From Marinibactrum halimedae (GTDB lineage Bacteria; Pseudomonadota; Gammaproteobacteria; Pseudomonadales; Cellvibrionaceae), in the NCBI RefSeq assembly GCF_021234875.1, contig NZ_JAJQVM010000025.1:1-64000 (forward strand): 64,000 bases of DNA, given 5' to 3'. A model generated the notes under the pieces. The model was not told the origin of the DNA and did no database searches. It saw nothing but the letters and a program-made list of their open reading frames with translations. Positions 29,498 through 37,773 of the stretch are shown piece after piece; the stretch's first letter is position 1, and the number at the start of each line of letters is the position of its first letter. Made by a program: the position numbers and the translations under genes.

Positions 29498-32228
29498 TTT
29501 TTTAACTGCCTATTCGGCAGTGAACAATGAACAAGCACTACAAATGTTTGCGTACTGTTTCTGAGCTGCCTATTCGGCAGTGAACGTCTCAACATGGGCG
29601 CCTGATCAAGGGTGGACTTTCTGAGCTGCCTATTCGGCAGTGAACTGTACGACCAATATTAAAAAAGTCCATTCTGATTTCTGAGCTGCCTATTCGGCAG
29701 TGAACCAGCGAAAAGATCAGGTGGCCTCGCGCAGTTTTTTCTGAGCTGCCTATTCGGCAGTGAACGGCTTTGGTGAGAGAGCTATTGAAAGTGTCACTTT
29801 CTGAGCTGCCTATTCGGCAGTGAACGCGGCGTGTTACGCTGAGATTGAAAAGCCGGTTTTCTGAGCTGCCTATTCGGCAGTGAACTTTTTCATGTCTAAG
29901 CATTTGCAACTCTTCAATTTCTGAGCTGCCTATTCGGCAGTGAACGTTTTGGTATCGGAAATAGTCCCACAGGAGCTTTTCTGAGCTGCCTATTCGGCAG
30001 TGAACAGAGCCATACACTTAATTTAAGATTTGTGCCGTTTCTGAGCTGCCTATTCGGCAGTGAACACGTCATCAAGAGGCCCGCGAAAAGCGCAAGATTT
30101 CTGAGCTGCCTATTCGGCAGTGAACCGCACCGGCAGGAACGAGACTCTGAACAAATATTTCTGAGCTGCCTATTCGGCAGTGAACATTTGTGAAACCGCT
30201 GCTCGCTGTTTTTAAGATTTCTGAGCTGCCTATTCGGCAGTGAACGGGTGAATAAATACCGTTACTGATCATCTTTTTTTCTGAGCTGCCTATTCGGCAG
30301 TGAACCCTGTAAAGGGGCCGTGTCCTCGCTACGCTGCTTTCTGAGCTGCCTATTCGGCAGTGAACGCTACACAACAATTAATCGGTAAAGTCATGGATTT
30401 CTGAGCTGCCTATTCGGCAGTGAACACAATGGTTTCTTCGTCTTCGTTCCAAACGTTTTTCTGAGCTGCCTATTCGGCAGTGAACGTAATGAAAAACTGC
30501 CGGATTGTGATTCCGGTTTTCTGAGCTGCCTATTCGGCAGTGAACAGAAATGCTTTTGATCTTGCTTGCCGCCTGATTTTCTGAGCTGCCTATTCGGCAG
30601 TGAACTGTTGCGAGCCACCGCCACCATTGGTGGATTGTTTCTGAGCTGCCTATTCGGCAGTGAACAAAACCAACTTGCTCCACCATTAGCCCCCTGATTT
30701 CTGAGCTGCCTATTCGGCAGTGAACACCTAGGGACTCCCTCCACTGTGCAACCTCGGCTTTCTGAGCTGCCTATTCGGCAGTGAACTCATAACGTGACCA
30801 TGGATCAATTTGTTTTACTTTCTGAGCTGCCTATTCGGCAGTGAACGTGGTGGAGAGTTCCGTGGTGGATTCTTCTATTTTCTGAGCTGCCTATTCGGCA
30901 GTGAACGACTATTACAACAACTTGCGACTTGATCTAATTTTCTGAGCTGCCTATTCGGCAGTGAACTATTATATTTCCGGAAAATATTTCCCCAAGACTT
31001 TCTGAGCTGCCTATTCGGCAGTGAACGCAGATTCTCAAAATCGGCTTTTTCACGGAGTTTTCTGAGCTGCCTATTCGGCAGTGAACAAACAGAAATAAAG
31101 CTTTCGAAGGCTCTGAAGTTTCTGAGCTGCCTATTCGGCAGTGAACACAATGTCACTTTTTCGCCGGTGTCGGAGTCTTTTCTGAGCTGCCTATTCGGCA
31201 GTGAACCCTTAGACCTAGTAATCCCCGGTTCGTTTAGCGTTTCTGAGCTGCCTATTCGGCAGTGAACGCGCAGCGAAAATTAGGAGGCTTCGAAAATGAT
31301 TTCTGAGCTGCCTATTCGGCAGTGAACCATCTTCAGCGCCGCCGCACGCTGACGCTGCGTTTCTGAGCTGCCTATTCGGCAGTGAACTCACACCGACGAC
31401 CTGGCCCCGCGAACCGTCCTTTCTGAGCTGCCTATTCGGCAGTGAACATAAAAATAAACCCATAAATAAATCCGCACCCTTTCTGAGCTGCCTATTCGGC
31501 AGTGAACCCATTATTCAGAGCTGCCCCTCATTAAATCTCTTTCTGAGCTGCCTATTCGGCAGTGAACTTTTAAACTCTTTGTAGCTGCAAAACTCCGTTT
31601 TTCTGAGCTGCCTATTCGGCAGTGAACTATCGGCGGCCAATGTCCTGCGTTTGGAGTACTTTCTGAGCTGCCTATTCGGCAGTGAACATAAGGTGGTGAC
31701 GGTTGAATGGCTGCCGCTTTTTCTGAGCTGCCTATTCGGCAGTGAACAACCCCAGCTTTGAAGGCAATACGCCGTTAGATTTCTGAGCTGCCTATTCGGC
31801 AGTGAACACCTATCTAGCCGCGAGTATGCGCCGGGGCGATTTCTGAGCTGCCTATTCGGCAGTGAACACAGGTTTTCAAATTCGTTTCGACGGGCGGACT
31901 TTCTGAGCTGCCTATTCGGCAGTGAACCCCCGCCTGAAGTGCCGCCGGGCAAGCGTGTCTTTCTGAGCTGCCTATTCGGCAGTGAACAGTTGTTCTGTTG
32001 AGTCAAAAGCGGATAGAGTTTTCTGAGCTGCCTATTCGGCAGTGAACGATATCGATGCCGATTTTGCGTAGGCGTGCGCTTTCTGAGCTGCCTATTCGGC
32101 AGTGAACACTTGGTACGCCCATGGCCCATCGATCCGTTTTTTCTGAGCTGCCTATTCGGCAGTGAACAAAGTACATTGCCAGCCATCGGCACGATGGTTT
32201 TTTCTGAGCTGCCTATTCGGCAGTGAAC
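29498..32228 (-). CRISPR. Type I-F CRISPR array, 46 repeats and 45 spacers
   Basis: A 28-bp repeat whose crRNA-sense form begins GTTCACTGCCGAATAGGCAG and ends CTCAGAAA recurs with a 60-61 bp period; all spacers are 32 bp except three of 33 bp (before the repeats at 30759, 31240 and 32201). CTGCC-GAATA-GGCAG is the Cas6f hairpin. The repeat at 29498 has three changes, marking the trailer end, so the leader and newest spacers are at the 32228 end, beside cas6f, and transcription is on the minus strand. All other repeats I read are identical. Open frames inside the array are repeat artefacts. One spacer (30486-30517) contains a tRNA-His-like anticodon arm. Confidence 0.98.
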
Positions 32229-32304
32229 TAGAGTATAGCATTGCTAACTATCTGATTGTTAAAGAACTATTGCGTTTATGGCTTGAATTACCCTCTTTTT
32301 ACAA
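32229..32304 (-). promoter_or_regulatory. CRISPR leader
   Basis: AT-rich sequence between the last repeat and the cas6f terminator. On the minus strand TTAACA, 19 bp and TATACT end 3 bp before the first repeat, a possible promoter with a slightly long spacer. A promoter that close would start transcripts within the first repeat, so another start further up is also possible. Confidence 0.5.
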
Positions 32305-32348
32305 GCAAAAGAAAAAGCCATAAATATCAATAACTTATATTTATGGCT
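32305..32348 (-). terminator. Rho-independent terminator after cas6f
   Basis: AGCCATAAATAT and ATATTTATGGCT form a perfect 12-bp stem; on the minus strand it is followed by TTTTTCTTTT. It ends the csy operon before the leader, so the array must be transcribed from its own promoter. Confidence 0.85.
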
Positions 32349-32358
32349 AAAAAAAGGG

Positions 32359-32913
32359 TTAGAACCAAGGGACAGTCGTGCTAGAAGAAAGCCCGTAGGC
32401 ACTGAACTTGCCAGACTCTGACTTCTGTTGCGATATTGTCTGTTGGATAAACAAACAAAAACGCTGGCCAGTAGATTGACTAGAAACCCTCACGAAAGGA
32501 AGTGATAGTGCCTCTTCCACGCCATCGGGTATGCGCTCTTGAGCTTCCTGCTCAGTATACCCATGCCGCTTTTGTGCTCGTCGACGCAATCGATCAACGT
32601 TGCTTTTACTCTGCACTCGGCTCACCGTTACATACTCACAAGAATCGGGAACAGGCAATATCTCACCCACTCGACAATGATCGCGCATTCCTGTCAGCCA
32701 CGGTTGAGCCATAAAGCCATCCAGTGCTTCAACCGTGCCATGAAGACGTAAAACTTCCCCTAGATGCGTCTTTAATTTAGGAAAACTTACACCAATTTTA
32801 CCAAGGCCTTGGCTAACTAACCCACGATGAAATTTATTAAACAACGCACTCATTAACATCGGTGGTAAAAAGTCAGGATCTGGTATGAGCGTAATATCAG
32901 TATAATAATCCAT
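32359..32913 (-). CDS. cas6f: CRISPR pre-crRNA endoribonuclease Cas6f (Csy4)
   Basis: 184 residues. The catalytic His is at position 29 (NKFHRGLVSQG), the same position as in P. aeruginosa Csy4. An Arg-rich helix (NVDRLRRRAQKRHG, ~108-121) reads the hairpin major groove, and the protein ends GLSSSTTVPWF, a strongly conserved family ending. It cuts on the 3' side of the repeat stem, leaving an 8-nt CTCAGAAA handle, and stays bound in the Csy complex. Last gene of the operon, 8 bp after csy3. It would also process the mini-CRISPR at 37774, whose stems are kept. Confidence 0.97.
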   Translation of the reverse strand: MDYYTDITLIPDPDFLPPMLMSALFNKFHRGLVSQGLGKIGVSFPKLKTHLGEVLRLHGTVEALDGFMAQPWLTGMRDHCRVGEILPVPDSCEYVTVSRVQSKSNVDRLRRRAQKRHGYTEQEAQERIPDGVEEALSLPFVRVSSQSTGQRFCLFIQQTISQQKSESGKFSAYGLSSSTTVPWF

Positions 32914-32921
32914 ACGCTCCC

Positions 32922-33941
32922 CTACTCACTTTTACCACCAAATACTCCACCACGAATTAACGTGGCAATCACATAATGCTGTTGCTCAATCTCGGGCGCT
33001 TTGTCTTTTGTCACCCATTGATCAAACAAGGTATAAAAATCGACTTTCTGTTTTGGCTGACGAAAGGCTTGCCCACGACTCGTCACCGAACCAAACGGCT
33101 CAACAGAAATTGGACCGAACTCATCAGAATTAGGATACCAATCATCGATGGTACGTAGAGCGTTGCCAATTTTTTGAGAGTGCATGGCCGCAATATTATT
33201 AACATGATAAAGCACTTTACTCTTGCGGCTTTTATCATCCAAAATAAGTTCTTGGGATGGAAAGACTTCTTGCCCCGGACCAATTTTTACAAACGCTTCC
33301 ACCGTTAAAAAACACGGCTTTTCTTCCAACAGACCTAAACGAATGGATTCCGATAAGGCTGCCAAATCCGTATTCCGTTCAGAGAAATTCCGCAGAGAAA
33401 AAGACAGACCATCAAATACCCATTCTTTACCGGTTGTGGCACACTGTATACGAATACAAACTGCATCTGCCCCTACCCGGTTACGCCACAGGAATCGACC
33501 ATTGGCCAAATTCGTAGCATAGCGATAGGCCAATTCTGTAAACGCTTCAGTTTCAATATAGTGATTAATTGTCGCTTCTAGCTTTTCTTGATAGGCCGGG
33601 TCATTACACGCAGAAGGTATTGCCAAATTTCCCAACACTCTAAGGGTAAATTTGACTTTTAAGGTGTCGGTATCAAAGGGTAAAGCGGCGACATCCACCG
33701 TTTGTAAATTCGCTTTTTGTACTTCCTGATCCAATTTAGCCGGGTCACTCATAATGGCATTTTTTTGTCGATTCGAAATCGTGCCTCGTACCGATTTTTC
33801 TTGCAATGAAATGGGTTGCCAAGCGTTGTCAGCAAACATTTCTTGCACATTTTCTTTCCAACACCCTGCAAACATTTCGGCGTCTGAATTTGCCAATTTT
33901 CGCTCAAACGCCAATACAGAAGCCACTTTTAAGGTAGCCAT
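32922..33941 (-). CDS. csy3: Csy complex backbone protein Csy3 (Cas7f)
   Basis: 339 residues. It has the Csy3 features [20 protein letters not shown] at the start, [12 protein letters not shown], and [13 protein letters not shown]. Six copies coat the crRNA spacer and kink every sixth base outward, relevant for the mismatch pattern of the guide at 37802. Normal length (342 in P. aeruginosa). Confidence 0.96.
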   Translation of the reverse strand: MATLKVASVLAFERKLANSDAEMFAGCWKENVQEMFADNAWQPISLQEKSVRGTISNRQKNAIMSDPAKLDQEVQKANLQTVDVAALPFDTDTLKVKFTLRVLGNLAIPSACNDPAYQEKLEATINHYIETEAFTELAYRYATNLANGRFLWRNRVGADAVCIRIQCATTGKEWVFDGLSFSLRNFSERNTDLAALSESIRLGLLEEKPCFLTVEAFVKIGPGQEVFPSQELILDDKSRKSKVLYHVNNIAAMHSQKIGNALRTIDDWYPNSDEFGPISVEPFGSVTSRGQAFRQPKQKVDFYTLFDQWVTKDKAPEIEQQHYVIATLIRGGVFGGKSE

Positions 33942-33987
33942 CTTAAGTCTCCTTCAATCACTTTTATAATGAATGTTCTATTCGTTA

Positions 33988-35043
33988 TTAATCAACAACA
34001 GGTTCAATTACGGCTTGGTCAATGTCATCTGGCACTGGCGGTTCTTGATAAGCATTTGAACAAATATAGCTATGAGAACCTTCATCGTAATCGTATTGCC
34101 AAAATAAATGCGATACTTCCATCATTCGGTGAGGACTCATCCATTGCCCTAAAGAATAAATCGACTCAACAAATCGAGTGGACGTGGCAGTGTCTCTTGC
34201 ATTACAAATACTTCCCGGCTCATACAATGGCGACATCGAACGATACCCAACCGCAATGGGTTTTATCCAACCACCATACTGCTGTTGCAACTCCCATTGG
34301 GTATCCCCTTTCTCCTGATTGTCTCTTTTTTTCTCCGCAGTGCTTTCTTCTTGCACATCAACTTCTGGTGACTTTTCTGTGGCACGATAGGTCAGCCGAG
34401 AAAAATCCAACCACGCCTCCAATGCATCACCGCCAAATTTCTGCGTATGTTTTTCTAAAATATCCTGCCGACTCACCAAAACAAAACCAGGCAATAATGA
34501 CCTTAAAAACTGTTTGTTCTCTTTTTCATTATGGAAAGAGGCTTGGGCATTGTGCAATATTTTAGGCGGTTGCCAACCAGTAATGATTCCACCGGCCAAA
34601 CGCATGGTCGGCACTACACTTGTCAATACTTTAGTGAAAATCGCCTCTTCTTCATCGTCAAAATTTTCTGTGCCCACAGCGGCAATCACTAACGTAATTT
34701 CCATATGCATACGACCTTCTTCATTAAATGCGGCCGTTTTACCGTCTTTGGTTAACGGGTTACGGGTTAATGAAAAAAACGAGTCTGAATAGGGCGTAGG
34801 CTGATAAGCGTGATGCTGCGTATGATGACAAATTATTGCACACCCTTGGAAAACAATTTCATCAACCGAAGTGAGCCATGCTGCATCTGAGGGGAAAGCC
34901 TCTTTTAGCGATTGTCTCAATCGCCGCTGAAGTGCATGAGTAAACCCTAAAAATTGGGTGACAGCAGGAAACCCCCAAGTAATGCCGGCTATCGCATTGG
35001 CATTTTGAACATGTAGATGAGGTAATACAACCAATGATTCCAT
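33988..35043 (-). CDS. csy2: Csy complex protein Csy2 (Cas5f)
   Basis: 351 residues. The N-terminus VVLPHLHVQNANAIAGITWGFPAVTQFLGF is diagnostic of Csy2, which with Csy1 holds the 5' crRNA handle and reads the PAM-proximal end. The ATG overlaps the csy1 stop (TAATG), indicating translational coupling. Length slightly above P. aeruginosa Csy2 (327), with extra charged sequence in the middle (EESTAEKKRDNQEKGDTQ). Confidence 0.95.
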   Translation of the reverse strand: MESLVVLPHLHVQNANAIAGITWGFPAVTQFLGFTHALQRRLRQSLKEAFPSDAAWLTSVDEIVFQGCAIICHHTQHHAYQPTPYSDSFFSLTRNPLTKDGKTAAFNEEGRMHMEITLVIAAVGTENFDDEEEAIFTKVLTSVVPTMRLAGGIITGWQPPKILHNAQASFHNEKENKQFLRSLLPGFVLVSRQDILEKHTQKFGGDALEAWLDFSRLTYRATEKSPEVDVQEESTAEKKRDNQEKGDTQWELQQQYGGWIKPIAVGYRSMSPLYEPGSICNARDTATSTRFVESIYSLGQWMSPHRMMEVSHLFWQYDYDEGSHSYICSNAYQEPPVPDDIDQAVIEPVVD

Positions 35044-36407
35044 TACGAATTCCCTCTATTCCACATCGGCGTTTCTTTAATATCATCGGTAATTAAGCGA
35101 AATTCTTGTTCACTCAATACTTTCCACTGTACAAATTCCACGTCGCTCATGGCCAATTTTTTGCCTTTTTCCAATTGCTTATTAAGAAAACGTGAAAAAT
35201 CTTCTGCCACCTTCGCTTGCCATGTTTTTTGATCAAACTCATGAGCAAACTTTTCATCCGAAAGGTAGCGTCGTTGATCTAACCACAAACGTTGATGACG
35301 CAATAATCGACAATCTGGGTGGGCGCTCCACCCAGGGGAGAATTGCTTTAACTCCTGTGTGTAGCCAATAACCAAATCGATAATATGAATGATACGCCGC
35401 GCACACTCTTGTCGAATAGGGTATGTTGAACGAGCATCGAAGTTCGCCTCTAGAAATTTTCTCAACCCGTAGATTGGCCCAGACAAAATTGGGTAAAGAG
35501 GGCCATTAAAAACACTGCGAACGCGATACGGGGGTTGATTTTGCGTTTCCCACTGCGGAGGCGCACAAGAAAACAAATATGATTTGCCACCACGAGAAGA
35601 ATTTAACTGAGAAATATTTTGCGGTTTCGTACCCCCAAACGTCTGGACAGCCACATTCACATAATTATGATCATCACCTTCAGCATACTGGTTTTTCTTG
35701 CGTGCTTTACGGCGCTCTTTCGAGGTTTCACTAAATCGAGAAGATTGGATTTTTTCGTAAATGGCATGAGTCAGTGAAGTAGCATATAACGGGCATAACA
35801 AATGATAACCTTCATCAATAGGCCAATAAACCTGCTTAGCCAATTTATGCGTAGATGGATTCGTTGCAGAGATGACGGCACCAAACTTTTCTATCCATTC
35901 ATGAGCTTGAGCCTCCGATTCGGCAATTCCGTCAAATAAGACAGCTTGCTTTTCTCGAATCACATCCATAACGCTAAGGTTTTCAACCGTAAGCTGCAAA
36001 AGTTTGCCTACATCCAGCGCCGCTGCATTACCAACAATATCTAATTCTGGTTGTGGAATGGATGCGGTACTCACATAACGCGTATTGTCTTCACTACCAG
36101 GTGAAAACCAACTGGAGCCTTTCGCATCAGAATGAAGATATTTAATTCCATGAGTAACGACATTCAGTTGCTTCGCCCGCTCTGCGGCATCACCTAACCA
36201 TACCGCTGGCTGAAAAGCGGCTTCAAGTGCGTGACGCTTTTCTTGAGCTTCTGCCTCAACACTTGCCAGCATCTCCGGCGCGGCATTTTTTATTGCTTTT
36301 GTCGATTCTTTTTCTAATTTTTCAAGCTTATCCAACTTGCGTTTTTCGATGTATTCTATAACGGATTTTTGTAATAAAAGTATTTTTTCTTCCAAATCGC
36401 ACCCCAA
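35043..36407 (-). CDS. csy1: Csy complex large subunit Csy1 (Cas8f)
   Basis: 454 residues. The open frame starts with TTG, preceded by AGAAGAAAA; no ATG occurs until about residue 45, so TTG is likely the real start. Family segments: GDAAERAKQLNVVTHGIKYLHSDAKGSS, then the C-terminal WSAHPDCRLLRHQRLWLD. Csy1 recognises the CC PAM and blocks the handle end; anti-CRISPR proteins often target it. Upstream lie four small genes instead of cas2-3, which usually precedes it directly. No strong promoter is visible in the 58 bp before it, so transcription probably comes from the guide-targeted promoter at 37654. Confidence 0.95.
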   Translation of the reverse strand: MGCDLEEKILLLQKSVIEYIEKRKLDKLEKLEKESTKAIKNAAPEMLASVEAEAQEKRHALEAAFQPAVWLGDAAERAKQLNVVTHGIKYLHSDAKGSSWFSPGSEDNTRYVSTASIPQPELDIVGNAAALDVGKLLQLTVENLSVMDVIREKQAVLFDGIAESEAQAHEWIEKFGAVISATNPSTHKLAKQVYWPIDEGYHLLCPLYATSLTHAIYEKIQSSRFSETSKERRKARKKNQYAEGDDHNYVNVAVQTFGGTKPQNISQLNSSRGGKSYLFSCAPPQWETQNQPPYRVRSVFNGPLYPILSGPIYGLRKFLEANFDARSTYPIRQECARRIIHIIDLVIGYTQELKQFSPGWSAHPDCRLLRHQRLWLDQRRYLSDEKFAHEFDQKTWQAKVAEDFSRFLNKQLEKGKKLAMSDVEFVQWKVLSEQEFRLITDDIKETPMWNRGNS

Positions 36408-36465
36408 AATTTTCTTCTTATAGATTTCTAAGATTTTTTATAGACTACAAACCACTCAACGAACA

Positions 36466-36588
36466 TCACTTTTTAATTTTCTTTATAGCTTCCTCTATCT
36501 TTAGTGCCGACTTTTTAATTTCAAATTTCTTAGATTTTAAATTTTGCTTAATTTTCATTTTTTCTTCCGCAGGGTTTTTACTATTCAC
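36466..36588 (-). CDS. 40-residue Lys-rich peptide, function unknown
   Basis: GTG-started frame, too short for usual gene calling, overlapping the end of the 58-residue gene by 8 bp. It reads (V)NSKNPAEEKMKIK and then ...KKFEIKKSALKIEEAIKKIKK: strongly basic, predicted helical, with heptad-like spacing of Ile/Leu/Phe. No family recognised. Its overlap suggests translational coupling; the short length leaves real doubt. Confidence 0.4.
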   Translation of the reverse strand: MNSKNPAEEKMKIKQNLKSKKFEIKKSALKIEEAIKKIKK

Positions 36589-36757
36589 TTTTCCTATCCC
36601 TCATTAAATCCAACTCATTTGGAGAAGTTAACTTTCCAGAAGGCTCTGACTCTATATCTTTCTGCGCTCGCTCTCGGGCCTCACTTGCTTCCCTTTTCCG
36701 CTTTTTAATTCGACGTTCAATTTCCTCACGCCCCTCTTTTGTGGTTGGATCAAGCAT
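36581..36757 (-). CDS. 58-residue highly charged helical protein
   Basis: ATG overlaps the stop of the GNAT-like gene as TAATG, a classic coupling arrangement. It starts MLDPTTKEGREEIERRIKKR, remains a Lys/Arg/Glu helix to about residue 37, then a polar tail (PNELDLMRDRKSE). No Cys and no hydrophobic segment. I do not recognise it. By place, directly behind a possible toxin-type acetyltransferase, it could be a partner or antitoxin, but it lacks any known DNA-binding motif. Confidence 0.55.
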   Translation of the reverse strand: MLDPTTKEGREEIERRIKKRKREASEARERAQKDIESEPSGKLTSPNELDLMRDRKSE

Positions 36758-37365
36758 TATAAAATTCTCCTTTGCCCTACCCGTCTTCCATGATAAATAG
36801 ACCTAGATTCAAAGCCTTCATCCATATACAAATTTTCAAGACGAGGATCAGGGTCTAGTATCCATAACTCATCCGCACCCACAATGTCCGCAAATATGGC
36901 AGCCGCAAATGATAAAATAGGTAAAGCTCTCATACCCAAAGGGCTTGGACGGACAGGTGTCGATTCAATAAGGTTCATTCTGACCTTCGTACCTCTAACA
37001 GAGGTTTGCCCATAACATAGGGCACCCAATTCATTATTACCCCAAAGAGATATTTCGAATCGATTTGGGCGACTTTGATAGTAAGGAAATTCTTTTACCC
37101 ACTCCCAAGGCGCTCTTTGCTTTCGGGCAGAGTCACTTACTACTTCACTCCATTTATCTGCCATATAAGCAGATTGCATCGTAATTCCTTTTGCAACAAC
37201 TCCAGGATATTCCTCCATAACAGATTCATAAGTTATCTCCCTTAGCAGTCGATACTTTTCTTCTGTTCTTATATGATCTTGTCTTCTGCCAAACATTGCT
37301 AAAACCCCATTTATAAACTGTCCCGCTGCAAGCAACGGGAAATTTAACCGATAGAGATTAAACAA
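36757..37365 (-). CDS. GNAT-like N-acetyltransferase within the cas locus
   Basis: The frame opens with TTG at 37365; a better start may be the ATG at 37296 (179 residues), preceded by GGGG and following a hairpin (37321-37340). The C-terminal part resembles GNAT enzymes: GALCYGQTSVRGTKVRMNLIES strands, then PILSFAAAIFADIVGADELWI and the closing LENLYMDEGFE (Tyr then GF, as in motif B). The acetyl-CoA P-loop (Q/R-x-x-G-x-G/A) is not clear, so activity is unsure. It stands between a membrane peptide and a 58-residue gene in an operon that leads to csy1. GNAT proteins act as tRNA-acetylating toxins in some toxin-antitoxin pairs; here such a role is only hypothesis. Confidence 0.6.
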   Translation of the reverse strand: MFNLYRLNFPLLAAGQFINGVLAMFGRRQDHIRTEEKYRLLREITYESVMEEYPGVVAKGITMQSAYMADKWSEVVSDSARKQRAPWEWVKEFPYYQSRPNRFEISLWGNNELGALCYGQTSVRGTKVRMNLIESTPVRPSPLGMRALPILSFAAAIFADIVGADELWILDPDPRLENLYMDEGFESRSIYHGRRVGQRRIL

Positions 37366-37409
37366 AAACCACTAACCTTGACTGCATTTCATAAACCTAA
37401 AAATCGAAC

Positions 37410-37583
37410 TTATAATGCAGCCATGCGCATATTTTCTGCATAAAACTCAGGTGCAATATAAAAATCATCAAACGGCAAAGTGCCGACCAATAACGAAAAC
37501 AGCATGGAAGCCACTTTAACTACCATTATTTGAATACCAATTTTAATCCACCTTCCAGCAGAAGAGCTTTTCTTTCGTTTCAT
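37410..37583 (-). CDS. 57-residue single-helix membrane peptide under guide control
   Basis: From the ATG at 37583, which has GAAAGGG 7-8 bp upstream (the frame also opens at a TTG at 37604). The product has a basic start (MKRKKSSSAGRWIK), one hydrophobic helix (IGIQIMVVKVASMLFSLLVGTLPF) and a short polar end. Shape and size resemble small membrane toxins of type I toxin-antitoxin systems, but many harmless small membrane proteins look alike. First gene after the promoter at 37654-37682, the site matched by the mini-CRISPR spacer. Confidence 0.6.
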   Translation of the reverse strand: MKRKKSSSAGRWIKIGIQIMVVKVASMLFSLLVGTLPFDDFYIAPEFYAENMRMAAL

Positions 37584-37653
37584 TACAGACCCTTTCAAGT
37601 TCAATTGATATAAACCTAAGATATCCCACCCCGATCAAAACATCAACACTTAC

Positions 37654-37682
37654 AATCTATATAATTGAAGTTACATGGTCAA
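37654..37682 (-). promoter_or_regulatory. Promoter of the small-gene/csy operon, overlapped by guide target 1
   Basis: On the minus strand TTGACC (37682-37677), 17 bp, TAGATT (37659-37654), about 70 bp before the first start codon. The final CC of the -35 box is the PAM, and target 1 (37646-37676) covers the spacer and -10. Copy 2 of the direct repeat gives a weaker version (TAGTCC, 17 bp, TAGATA) 34 bp upstream. Confidence 0.6.
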
Positions 37683-37712
37683 TCATGTATCTATATAATT
37701 GTATTTACATGG
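37655..37712. repeat. Two tandem 24-bp repeats forming the guide targets
   Basis: 37655-37678 and 37689-37712 agree at 22 of 24 positions (ATCTATATAATTG at one end, TTACATGG at the other), with a 34-bp period. Each ends in GG, the CC PAM on the minus strand, followed by ATGTA as the start of the match to the mini-CRISPR spacer. Confidence 0.9.
37670..37699 (+). promoter_or_regulatory. Candidate promoter for the mini-CRISPR RNA
   Basis: GTTACA (37670-37675), 18 bp, perfect TATAAT (37694-37699) on the plus strand. Transcription would begin near 37706, leaving about 68 nt before the first degenerate repeat. It overlaps both guide targets, so the guide could also repress itself. Confidence 0.45.
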
Positions 37713-37773
37713 ACTAAAATAGATAAAAGGAGAAGTAACTATTTGATTTTACTCTCAGTTTTCACCATTATCA

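Noticed and set aside
29589..32192. Minus-strand open frames with repeated VHCRIGSSE or SLPNRQLRK units
   Set aside because: They are translations of the 28-bp CRISPR repeat with its 60-bp period; no ribosome sites, and the unit is explained by the array.
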